A DNA stretch of 5,171 bases, taken from an uncultured Verrucomicrobiales bacterium (GTDB taxonomy: Bacteria; Verrucomicrobiota; Verrucomicrobiae; Limisphaerales; CANJSG01). The translations under genes were made by a program, and so were the position numbers. Position 1 is the first letter of the stretch; every line of letters begins with the position of its first letter. The notes under the pieces were generated by a model that was given only the letters and a program-made list of their open reading frames with translations, did not search any database and had not been told where the DNA came from. Location: NCBI GenBank assembly GCA_946480965.1, contig CAMLMI010000338.1, positions 1 through 5,171 of the forward strand. Direction: 5' to 3'. This document shows positions 1 through 5,171 of the stretch, piece by piece.

Positions 1-308
1 GCGAGGACGGCAACTTCGAGGCCAAGAAGAAGGCCATCGAGGACTTCGACGCCGCGCTCCCGATCCTCCTCGGCAAGAAGCCCGACGTGCTGGCCATCAC
101 CGGCGACCATTCCACGCCCTGCGCCCTCAAGGGCCACTCCTGGCACCCACAGCCCGTGCTCCTGCACTCCGCCTACAGCGGCTCCGACAAGCTGGAGCGC
201 TTCAGCGAGACCGGCGCGAACATGGGCAGCCTCGGCATCTTCGAGGCCAAGTATCTGATCCGCCTCATGCAGGCCAACGCGAAGATGTTCGACAAATACG
301 GCGCGTAA
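1..308 (+). CDS. apgM: 2,3-bisphosphoglycerate-independent phosphoglycerate mutase, archaeal type (3' end)
   Basis: This is the C-terminal part of a cofactor-independent phosphoglycerate mutase of the ApgM type, a cytoplasmic enzyme that interconverts 3- and 2-phosphoglycerate in glycolysis and gluconeogenesis. The gene starts outside the window; the first complete codon is at position 3 and 101 residues are visible before TAA at 306-308. The key signature is TGDHSTP (visible residues 34-40), the metal-binding Asp-His of the alkaline-phosphatase superfamily in its ApgM form. It is followed by KGHSWHPQPVLL, and the protein ends in the typical FDKYGA. The upstream stretch EDGNFEAKKKAIEDFD also fits this family, where a helix follows the substrate-handling region. 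A strong terminator follows 30 bases later, so this gene probably ends its transcript here and is independent of the accessory genes downstream. Family identity is confident; only the 5' part is missing. Confidence 0.93.
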   Translation, partial: EDGNFEAKKKAIEDFDAALPILLGKKPDVLAITGDHSTPCALKGHSWHPQPVLLHSAYSGSDKLERFSETGANMGSLGIFEAKYLIRLMQANAKMFDKYGA

Positions 309-338
309 GCCGACCCCGCGTTCCCGCGAACGCCACGA

Positions 339-372
339 AAGCCGCCCACCGGTTCGCCGATGGGCGGCTTTT
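339..372 (+). terminator. Rho-independent terminator of apgM
   Basis: A perfect 10-bp stem, AAGCCGCCCA (339-348) with TGGGCGGCTT (361-370), encloses a 12-base loop and runs into a short T stretch (four Ts at 369-372, two of them in the stem). It sits 30 bases after the apgM stop codon, as expected for an intrinsic terminator. The T tract is short, so some read-through toward the repeat element and vapB is possible. Confidence 0.85.
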
Positions 373-377
373 CACTT

Positions 378-527
378 GGTAGGGCGAAAGCTCCCGCCAA
401 GCCGCCGCAGTGTGCTCGATCTGGATCAGGGCGATTCTGGCGACTCCAGAACGCCAATCCGTTGCCAGAACAGCATCCTCGTCGTTAGCCAATCCTCCGG
501 CGGCTCGGCGGGAGCTTTCGCCCTACC
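378..527. repeat. 150-bp MITE-like element with 30-bp terminal inverted repeats
   Basis: The sequence at 378-407, starting GGTAGGGCGAAAGCTCCCGC, is the reverse complement of 498-527 with a single mismatch over 30 bp (T versus C at one site). The 90-base interior has no credible gene. It holds further small hairpins: TTCTGG (435-440) with CCAGAA (446-451), or alternatively TTCTGGC (435-441) with GCCAGAA (464-470). As RNA or single-stranded DNA the whole unit would fold into one long hairpin. I see no target-site duplication at the edges (CACTT on the left, CCGCC on the right). The head GTAGGGCGAA resembles the head GTAGCGGCGAA of the repeats at 1311, 1434 and 5063, which suggests one broad family. 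This could be a non-autonomous mobile element or a paired REP-type (REPIN-like) element. The 54 bp between it and vapB leave room for a promoter. Confidence 0.7.
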
Positions 528-541
528 CCGCCCCCATGCTG

Positions 542-582
542 CCGGATTGACGGCATCCGGAGTGTTGGCAATCTGACGGCAT
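542..582 (+). promoter_or_regulatory. Candidate VapBC operator/promoter region
   Basis: Just upstream of the antitoxin start there is a perfect inverted repeat, CCGGAT (542-547) and ATCCGG (555-560), separated by 7 bases. A 9-bp direct repeat, TGACGGCAT, occurs at 548-556 and 574-582, and its second copy runs into the ATG. Ribbon-helix-helix antitoxins usually bind such short repeats to autoregulate their operon. TTGACG at 547-552 could be a -35 box, but no good -10 box follows at the right spacing, so I do not claim a defined promoter. Confidence 0.35.
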
Positions 583-847
583 GACGCGCACCCAGATCCA
601 GTTGCCGGACGACGTTTACGAGCGGGCCCGCAAGGTCTGCGAAAGCCGGGAGATTTCCATGGCCGAACTGGCCCGGCGCGGCTTCGAATACATGTTGAGC
701 GTCTATTCCCAGGACCCGACGCCAAACCAGGATTGGCAGCCGCCCAAACCCCGGCGCTTGGGCTGGAAAGGCCTGAGCGACGCCGAAATCAAGGAGCAGG
801 CCCAGCTCACCTCCGCAGAATTGGCCGTCATTCGCCGGAAAAAATAG
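581..847 (+). CDS. vapB: VapB-type antitoxin with ribbon-helix-helix N-terminus
   Basis: This 88-residue protein is the likely antitoxin of the PIN-domain toxin encoded six bases downstream. Residues 2-8 (TRTQIQL) form the expected DNA-contacting beta strand. Residues 9-23 and 26-40 form two helices, with SMAEL as the start of the second, as in MetJ/Arc/CopG-fold antitoxins. The C-terminal half (about 44-88) is rich in Pro, Trp and charged residues and is probably disordered until it wraps around the toxin. A dimer would bind the operator repeats near 542-582 and repress the pair, with the toxin acting as corepressor. No Shine-Dalgarno sequence is visible; the nearest GGAG lies about 20 bases before the ATG. 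Start choice rests on the fold beginning immediately at the ATG. Assignment depends on both the fold and the adjacent toxin; the exact antitoxin subfamily is not recognised. Confidence 0.82.
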   Translation: MTRTQIQLPDDVYERARKVCESREISMAELARRGFEYMLSVYSQDPTPNQDWQPPKPRRLGWKGLSDAEIKEQAQLTSAELAVIRRKK

Positions 848-853
848 CCGTCC

Positions 854-1294
854 ATGCTGTCCATCGACACGAACCTCCTCTTCCACGGCTTCAATGAGGA
901 TTCACCCAGCCACGCCGCCGCCTATGCGTGGCTGTCCTCCATCCAAGGAGACGAAGAGGTGGCCATATCCGAGTTCATCCTCGCCGAGTTCTACGGCCTG
1001 TTGCGCAATCCCGCCGTGCTCAAACACCCGCTCGACGCCAACGACGCGGTGGAGGTGGTCCAGAGCTACCGGCGTCATCCCCGCTGGCGACTGATCGGCT
1101 TTCCCGTTGAAAGCCGGTCGCTCCACGACGCCCTCTGGCAGAAAGCCCGCCGCAAAGACTTCGCATTCCGTCGCCTCTACGACGCCCGTTCCGCCCTGAC
1201 GATGATCGCCCAAGGCGTCACCGATTTCGCCACGGCCAATGTGAAGGACTACGAAGGTCAGGGTTTCCGCAAGGTGTGGAATCCGCTCCTTTGA
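854..1294 (+). CDS. vapC: VapC-type PIN-domain ribonuclease toxin
   Basis: This 146-residue protein is a single PIN domain, the usual length for a VapC toxin. VapC toxins are Mg2+-dependent endoribonucleases that cut tRNA or rRNA and stop translation unless bound by VapB. The acidic active-site residues are visible: Asp5 in SIDTNLL, Glu45 in ILAEFYGLLRNPAV, Asp110 in RLYDARSAL, and Asp124 in GVTDFATANVKDYEG. The last motif, with Asn129, is typical of the subgroup annotated as TA-system VapC ribonuclease. All catalytic positions are present, so the toxin is probably active. The ATG is six bases after the antitoxin stop with no clear Shine-Dalgarno site, so translation is probably coupled to vapB. 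The gene ends 16 bases before a palindromic repeat at 1311. The RNA target cannot be read from the sequence. Confidence 0.9.
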   Translation: MLSIDTNLLFHGFNEDSPSHAAAYAWLSSIQGDEEVAISEFILAEFYGLLRNPAVLKHPLDANDAVEVVQSYRRHPRWRLIGFPVESRSLHDALWQKARRKDFAFRRLYDARSALTMIAQGVTDFATANVKDYEGQGFRKVWNPLL

Positions 1295-1310
1295 CCCGGC
1301 GCCGACCTGC

Positions 1311-1334
1311 GTAGCGGCGAACGGGAGTTCGCCG
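1311..1334 (+). repeat. Short palindromic repeat, copy 1 (after vapC)
   Basis: This copy begins GTAGCGGCGAACGGGAGTTC and forms a perfect 8-bp hairpin, CGGCGAAC (1315-1322) with GTTCGCCG (1327-1334), around a GGGA tetraloop. It is 22 of 24 identical to the inverted copy at 1411-1434. It lacks the GCTGATC tail of the other two copies. It lies 16 bases after the vapC stop and may limit transcription or protect the 3' end, but there is no T tract, so it is not a standard terminator. Confidence 0.7.
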
Positions 1335-1393
1335 GAAACATCCGAGGTGGGAAGTGGGTTGCTCTGAAGAGTGGCTGGTCCGTCGGCAGAGAA

Positions 1394-1434
1394 CCTTCCC
1401 CTTAGATCAGCGGCGAACTCCCGTTCGCAGTTAC
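1394..1434 (-). repeat. Short palindromic repeat, copy 2 (overlaps the stop of the HD-Hsp90 gene)
   Basis: Read on the minus strand, it starts GTAACTGCGAACGGGAGTTC at 1434 and continues through GCCGCTGATCTAAGG. Over the first 35 bases it matches 31 positions of the copy at 5063, including the tail. Its first bases, GTAA, supply the TAA stop of the large gene (1431-1433), so the element is fused directly onto the coding end. With copy 1 it forms an inverted pair around the 76-bp centre of the convergent junction (1335-1410), where I see no gene. Confidence 0.7.
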
Positions 1435-4400
1435 GGGGTGTTGGCCCACTCCTCCAGCGTTTTGCCAATCTCGAACATCTCGGCGCGGGTGCGAAGCTTC
1501 TCAGCCCAGAGAACCCGGTTGCCTTTGATGTCCCAGAGGGCGGTGGCTCCGGACTTGCGCCAGACCTCTTCCGGCAGGAATTCAGGCACCGCGCCGTCGC
1601 CGAAGTCTTCTTTGGGAATCTGGGCGAAGGCTTTGTCCAAATGCTCCGGCTCGGGCACATAGGCCAAGATGCTATCCACCTTGAGGAAGCCGGCGATCTC
1701 GGCCGTCTTTGCGCGCCATTCCTCCGGCACTTCTCCCAGCACGAACGGGAGGGTGAACACCGGACGAATCCAACGCTCTTCAGCCCACCGAGGACAGGCC
1801 CGGGCCAGCGGACCCAGCGGATGGCCAGTCAATGGGACCATCAGGTCCATATCCTCCGTCCAGGAAGGCACGCGAATAGTTTTCTGCCGCAGCACAAGTG
1901 GCCCAACGAGGGTCAGTTTTCCAGCCAACCCAATGGCTCCGGGCAGAATCCACGCAGGGAATGCCTGCTCCATGCTGGGCTGGAGGATTTCAGGTAGAAA
2001 TTGCTGATGAACCCAGAAGGTCCAGAAAAGTCCAACGCCGACGGCGCAGGAGCGGTTGAGGGCGAGGGCGAGGGGGCGGGCGATGTAATGGTCGCGGGAG
2101 CGGTCGCGAGCAAGGGCAAAGGCATGGGCATGGGCTCGAACGAGGGCAAGGACGCGGGCGAGGGCGAGGATGAGGACGCGGGCAAGGTCGCGGGCAAGGT
2201 TGCGGGCGCGAGCAAGGTCGCGAGCAAGGTCGCGGGCAAGGTCGCGAGCACGGGCGAGGTCGAGATTAAGGTCGTGGTCGCGGGCGCAGGCGAAATCGCG
2301 GGCAAAGTCGCGGTCGATCTCTTTGAGCAACCCGGAAACCATCCATCGCAGACCCATAGAAACCTCGGGCAGGTGGGGCAAAAGCGCCGCCAAAGACCAA
2401 GCCCTCGGTCCGCCCGTCTCCACCACCGGTTTCAGTCCAGCAAGGGCCAGCCCCAGCCACCGATGGACCATCACGCTGCGAGCCGCACAAACTTTGTGGA
2501 ACCGTGCTTGGAGCGCTTGGACGATGCTTTCCACCTCCTGCCGCCGGGTCGGTGCCCGGCGATCCGCCCGCAGCCGGGGCGTTGCCGCCCCCCGGAGATC
2601 CAGCCAGAGAGTGCAGCCCACGCCGCTGGCCTGCTTGAGCCATTTGGCCAAGGGGTCCTTCCACGCTGGAACGAGCACGCCGTTCACCAGCACCAGCGTT
2701 CTCCCATTGGTCGGAAGGTGAGGTTCGGCCAAGGCCAACAGCTCGTTCCGACGGAGCCGGTGCGGCACATCATTGACCGCGTTCATCCAGCCTTGGTCGG
2801 GTGGTGTGGCCGTGTGGCAAGGGAACATCAACCTGAGGCGGCTCCCAGTGCCTTCCTCCGGGCGTCCATTCTCCGGACTGTCCACCCAATCCCACGTTTC
2901 CCAGCGGGGATCCCCCACGCTTTCGGGCGGAAAAGTCCATTCCTGCGCCTTGGTTCGAATGGCGGCGACATCCAAGGGGATGAGTTCCCGCCGGTGGAAG
3001 GCTTCGTCCAGAATCACGGTCGTCTGACCGGGCGGATTCAACCGCACCGGGAACAGGGGCCAGACGATGCACCGAGCCACGCTCCAACCCGGCTCCACCT
3101 GATCGGCTTCCGGTGGTTGCTTCTTCGGATCGTCGTGTTTTCCGAGCGAATAGAAGAGGTCGCGAAGCCGGACGCGCAGGCGGTCCGGGTCGGAGGGTTC
3201 GAAGGCCAAGCCCTTCTTCAGCTCAAGCTTCACACGGGTGCCGGTGGATCGAATCCGGCCCTTGGTCAAAGGATAGAGCGCAATGAGCCCGTGCGCTCCA
3301 TGGATGACCACCCGCCAGCCGGTATCCAACGCACCGTCTCGGGCCGCCGCCCGGGTCTCGATCTCCACCTGCTCCGCCAGCATGAAAGCGGAGAGGAACC
3401 CGATGCCGAACTGCGAGATGGTGGTGCAGAGCAGATCGTGCCGCTTCATCAGCTCCCGTTCGCGCAAGAAGTCGGGCGACTTGTAGTAGCTTTTGCCGAT
3501 CTGGGTGAGGAATTTCTCGATGACAGCCCTGGTCATGCCCACGCCATTGTCCTCCACCTCGATCCATGGACGTTGGGACTTGTCCTTGGGTGTGTCCCAG
3601 CGCACCTGCACTTCCAGCTTCTCGTCGTCCAAAAGAGCCACGGGGACGGGAAGTTCCTCGCCCTTGTTCTCCCTCTTCAGTTCCCGTTGGAGCCTCACCC
3701 GCAGATCCCGGAGGTGGAGGGCGTCGAGAGAGTTCTGGACCAACTCCCGAAGCGCCAAGTCCGGCTCGCCATACAGCGCCTCGCCCATGAGCAGCTCCAT
3801 GACTGCGTCGCGGTCGAGGCGGAAGTGGAGATCGAGGTAGTGGTAGTTCTTGCCCATTGGATTGATCTTCAGTTCGGCCCGTTTGGGCAGGCGAAGAACC
3901 AACGACTTGTTCCCGAAGTGTCCCTTACAGAGGTTCCATGCACGATCCACCTTGCCGATCTCATGGTTGATCCAGCCCAAGATGTCGTGGAGCGCTTTCT
4001 CCGTGTAGGGGTCAGGACAATGGTCCGAGTAGTAGAGGAGAACCTCTCCGCCTTCCGCCTTTTCCCAAGTCGGCCGTCTGGGCAGCGCGAGGTGCTTTTT
4101 CCACTCAGTCTTGCTGATGCGATCTGTAATTCCGATGGCCTCGAAAAGAACGGCGGGCGTCCGGCTAGCGTCGCAGTCCATCACATCGGCGAGCCGCAGC
4201 AGCCAGGAGAGCCAAGCCCAGTTCACGGCAGAAGCGCCGTCGCAATAGACCGACGAAAGGTCGGCGGGGGACCTGGACTCTGTGCTCGTTGCGTCGAGAA
4301 GTTTGCGCGGGAGCCAGTCGATTTCCTGTCCGTGGCTCATGGCGAGGTGGGCCAAGCCGGAGCGGAAGTCGAAGCCGTTCAGCCGGTAGAAGTCTTCCCC

Positions 4401-4994
4401 TTTGCCATCGGCCAGAACGCCAAGCCACCGGTTGATGCGGTGATAATGGCCAGGGCCCGTTTCCTTGGCATGGGTATCGCGGATGTAGTCGGCTTTGAGC
4501 TGGCCGAAGATCTGACGTCCCAGCGAAGAGGTTTTTCGGGTAGCATCCAGCTTTTCGTAACGGTGCCAAAGGCCGTGCCCATCGCGGAAGGCCAGCCATG
4601 CCTTTGCCTCCTCCGAAGCGGAATCGACCGGACCGTCGGTCACAGCGGCTTGTTCCTTCCCGTCCAACACCATCCCGAGATCGTGGGTCATGGCCGCCAT
4701 GATCGCCAGGGCGCATTCGAGAGCGGAAAGCTGGTTGATACTCTTGGGTCCGGCGAGTTCCTCCATGAATTGAAGGACATTGGTCAGGTGGCGTTCGCCG
4801 TGGTCGGTGTATTGAGGGAGGAATGCGACCACGTAGCGGGAAATGTCGGCGGCTTGGCCAGCGATGTAGTTCACCTTCCCAAGAAGATCCTGGGCGTCGG
4901 AGCGCTTCTCTGCCGAGAGCGCCTCAAGGCGATGGTAGAAGGCGGAGGTGTTCCACGAGTATTCCTTGGGAAGTGCGGGTTTATTCCTATCCAT
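1431..4994 (-). CDS. HD-domain and Hsp90-like (GHKL) ATPase fusion protein, putative conflict/defence protein
   Basis: The 1187-residue protein has an N-terminal HD domain (about 40-290) with a full set of candidate metal ligands: His69 in YTDHGERH, His104-Asp105 in MTHDLGM, His183/185 in GHYHRINRW, His221 in AMSHGQEID and Asp270 in LLRLADVMD. HD domains usually hydrolyse phosphoester bonds, often of nucleotides. Residues about 390-600 form an Hsp90-like ATPase: N-box LRELVQNSLDA (Glu417, Asn421, Asp424), EVEDNGVGM (Asp482, Gly484, Gly486), SQFGIGFLSAF (527-537) and STGTRV. All ATP-binding motifs are intact. LDLRGAATPRLRADRR (798-813) resembles the middle-domain Arg loop of Hsp90 relatives. 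Residues about 893-981 are a repeat-encoded Ala/Leu/Arg/Asp tract; about 985-1187 match nothing I recognise. The ATG is bounded by an in-frame TGA nine bases upstream (5001-5003); GAAAGG lies just before it, closer than usual. No signal peptide or confident membrane segment is seen. The gene is probably monocistronic. Domain calls are firm; the defence role is inference. Confidence 0.88.
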   Translation of the reverse strand: MDRNKPALPKEYSWNTSAFYHRLEALSAEKRSDAQDLLGKVNYIAGQAADISRYVVAFLPQYTDHGERHLTNVLQFMEELAGPKSINQLSALECALAIMAAMTHDLGMVLDGKEQAAVTDGPVDSASEEAKAWLAFRDGHGLWHRYEKLDATRKTSSLGRQIFGQLKADYIRDTHAKETGPGHYHRINRWLGVLADGKGEDFYRLNGFDFRSGLAHLAMSHGQEIDWLPRKLLDATSTESRSPADLSSVYCDGASAVNWAWLSWLLRLADVMDCDASRTPAVLFEAIGITDRISKTEWKKHLALPRRPTWEKAEGGEVLLYYSDHCPDPYTEKALHDILGWINHEIGKVDRAWNLCKGHFGNKSLVLRLPKRAELKINPMGKNYHYLDLHFRLDRDAVMELLMGEALYGEPDLALRELVQNSLDALHLRDLRVRLQRELKRENKGEELPVPVALLDDEKLEVQVRWDTPKDKSQRPWIEVEDNGVGMTRAVIEKFLTQIGKSYYKSPDFLRERELMKRHDLLCTTISQFGIGFLSAFMLAEQVEIETRAAARDGALDTGWRVVIHGAHGLIALYPLTKGRIRSTGTRVKLELKKGLAFEPSDPDRLRVRLRDLFYSLGKHDDPKKQPPEADQVEPGWSVARCIVWPLFPVRLNPPGQTTVILDEAFHRRELIPLDVAAIRTKAQEWTFPPESVGDPRWETWDWVDSPENGRPEEGTGSRLRLMFPCHTATPPDQGWMNAVNDVPHRLRRNELLALAEPHLPTNGRTLVLVNGVLVPAWKDPLAKWLKQASGVGCTLWLDLRGAATPRLRADRRAPTRRQEVESIVQALQARFHKVCAARSVMVHRWLGLALAGLKPVVETGGPRAWSLAALLPHLPEVSMGLRWMVSGLLKEIDRDFARDFACARDHDLNLDLARARDLARDLARDLARARNLARDLARVLILALARVLALVRAHAHAFALARDRSRDHYIARPLALALNRSCAVGVGLFWTFWVHQQFLPEILQPSMEQAFPAWILPGAIGLAGKLTLVGPLVLRQKTIRVPSWTEDMDLMVPLTGHPLGPLARACPRWAEERWIRPVFTLPFVLGEVPEEWRAKTAEIAGFLKVDSILAYVPEPEHLDKAFAQIPKEDFGDGAVPEFLPEEVWRKSGATALWDIKGNRVLWAEKLRTRAEMFEIGKTLEEWANTP
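2055..2318 (-). repeat. Degenerate hexanucleotide/12-bp tandem repeat inside the HD-Hsp90 gene
   Basis: About 260 bp follow a 6-bp rhythm. The cleanest part is 2178-2243, where the plus-strand unit GCGGGCAAGGTC repeats with few changes about five times. In the sense direction this reads GACCTTGCCCGC, giving DLAR. The encoded tract (about residues 893-981) consists of LARD, ALAR and HAHA-like dipeptide and tetrapeptide units. Because 6 and 12 are multiples of 3, gain or loss of units keeps the frame. The less regular flanks (2055-2177 and 2244-2318) look like older, mutated units. Similar Ala/Leu/Asp/Arg-rich repeat tracts occur, to my recollection, in some bacterial NTPase conflict proteins. 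Confidence 0.8.
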
Positions 4995-5062
4995 GGCCTT
5001 TCAACGAGCATGGCGTGATCCGCAAAGGCTGCGCAAGCGGAGGGATGGTTGATCTGCCGATC

Positions 5063-5102
5063 GTAGCGGCGAATGGGAGTTCGCCGCTGATCCAAGGAAA
5101 GG
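5063..5102 (+). repeat. Short palindromic repeat, copy 3 (upstream of the HD-Hsp90 gene)
   Basis: This copy starts GTAGCGGCGAATGGGAGTTC and shares the GCCGCTGATCCAAGG tail with copy 2. It forms the longest hairpin of the three: a perfect 9-bp stem, AGCGGCGAA (5065-5073) with TTCGCCGCT (5080-5088), and a 6-base loop. It lies 68 bases before the large gene's start codon, in the opposite orientation to copy 2, so the two copies bracket the gene as inverted repeats with their GTA ends facing inward. It also separates this gene from the end of the gene at the right edge. Confidence 0.7.
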
Positions 5103-5109
5103 CGATCTG

Positions 5110-5171
5110 TCAACGACCCAGCCACAGGCCCAGCATCTCGCCCAGCCGGTGCGCCTGCAGCTTCCAGCGGT
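5110..5171 (-). CDS. C-terminal end of an unidentified protein (partial)
   Basis: On the minus strand the frame entering from the window edge reads RWKLQAHRLGEMLGLWLGR and stops at TGA (5110-5112). The sequence looks like an amphipathic C-terminal helix, and the frame ends just before repeat copy 3, in the way vapC ends just before copy 1. With only 19 residues I cannot name a family. It lies upstream of, and on the same strand as, the HD-Hsp90 gene, with 115 bases between them. The other two minus-strand frames also stay open here, so this is a tentative call. Confidence 0.42.
   Translation of the reverse strand, partial: RWKLQAHRLGEMLGLWLGR

Noticed and set aside
376..576. Small plus-strand open frame in the gap after apgM
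   Set aside because: It is almost wholly the MITE-like element, including both inverted arms, and its translation is low-complexity with no ribosome binding site.
485..886. Minus-strand open frame of 133 codons opposite the antitoxin
   Set aside because: It runs antisense through vapB and into the inverted-repeat element, with no recognisable motif. High GC explains the open frame.
1014..1035. Promoter-like or protein-level hydrophobic signals suggesting a membrane anchor in the large protein (residues about 1014-1035 of its C-terminus)
   Set aside because: The stretch AWILPGAIGLAGKLTLVGPL is interrupted by Lys and Pro and followed by a charged segment, so it is more likely a buried strand/helix than a transmembrane helix. 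The coordinates given here are residue numbers; the coding bases are about 1890-1955 on the minus strand.
1311..1434. tRNA or structured small RNA gene at the convergent junction
   Set aside because: The hairpins belong to a repeat also found at 5063. No cloverleaf, T-loop motif or CCA end is present, and the 76-bp centre shows no recognisable RNA fold.
902..1660. A 252-codon open frame on the minus strand across vapC and the junction
   Set aside because: It is antisense to the well-supported PIN toxin and to intergenic repeats, and its first part is another frame of the end of the large gene. It has no domain signal.
2178..2243. CRISPR array
   Set aside because: The units are 6/12 bp, directly adjacent, without unique spacers, and lie in frame inside a coding region, so this is a coding tandem repeat.
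2001..5018. A 1005-codon open frame on the plus strand opposite the large gene
   Set aside because: It lies exactly codon-on-codon against the HD-Hsp90 frame, so it stays open simply because the real gene, GC-rich, avoids TTA, CTA and TCA codons. Its translation shows no recognisable domain, while the minus strand carries complete HD and ATPase motifs.

Overview
The window is GC-rich bacterial DNA. It joins a core-metabolism gene end to an accessory region. The archaeal-type phosphoglycerate mutase (ApgM) end, the high GC, the lack of clear Shine-Dalgarno sites and the many short GTAG-headed palindromic intergenic repeats would suit a Verrucomicrobiota or related PVC-group bacterium. That placement is an inference and no marker here settles it.

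Layout from left to right. Positions 1-308 (+) hold the last 101 codons of apgM, closed by a strong Rho-independent terminator at 339-372. Positions 378-527 form a 150-bp MITE-like element with 30-bp terminal inverted repeats. Positions 581-1294 (+) hold a complete VapBC-type toxin-antitoxin pair: a ribbon-helix-helix antitoxin, then a PIN-domain ribonuclease. The convergent junction at 1295-1430 carries two copies of a second palindromic repeat in opposite orientation, and one copy supplies the stop codon of the gene arriving from the right. Positions 1431-4994 (-) hold one large gene for a 1187-residue protein with an N-terminal HD phosphohydrolase domain and an Hsp90-like (GHKL) ATPase. Its C-terminal part is interrupted by a hexanucleotide-repeat-encoded Ala/Leu/Arg/Asp low-complexity tract. 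Another copy of the repeat lies just upstream of this gene (5063-5102). The right edge (5110-5171, -) seems to hold the last codons of an unidentified gene.

The standout is the HD plus Hsp90-like ATPase protein. Established knowledge links fusions of HD or Hsp90-type ATPase modules with large variable C-terminal regions to bacterial conflict and defence systems. Here the gene stands alone, beside a toxin-antitoxin pair, between inverted copies of a repeat, and it carries a frame-preserving 6/12-bp repeat of a kind that can change length quickly. A single-gene defence or stress-sensing system is a reasonable hypothesis but is not shown by the sequence. VapBC and the large gene are convergent, so they are not one operon; they share only the locus.
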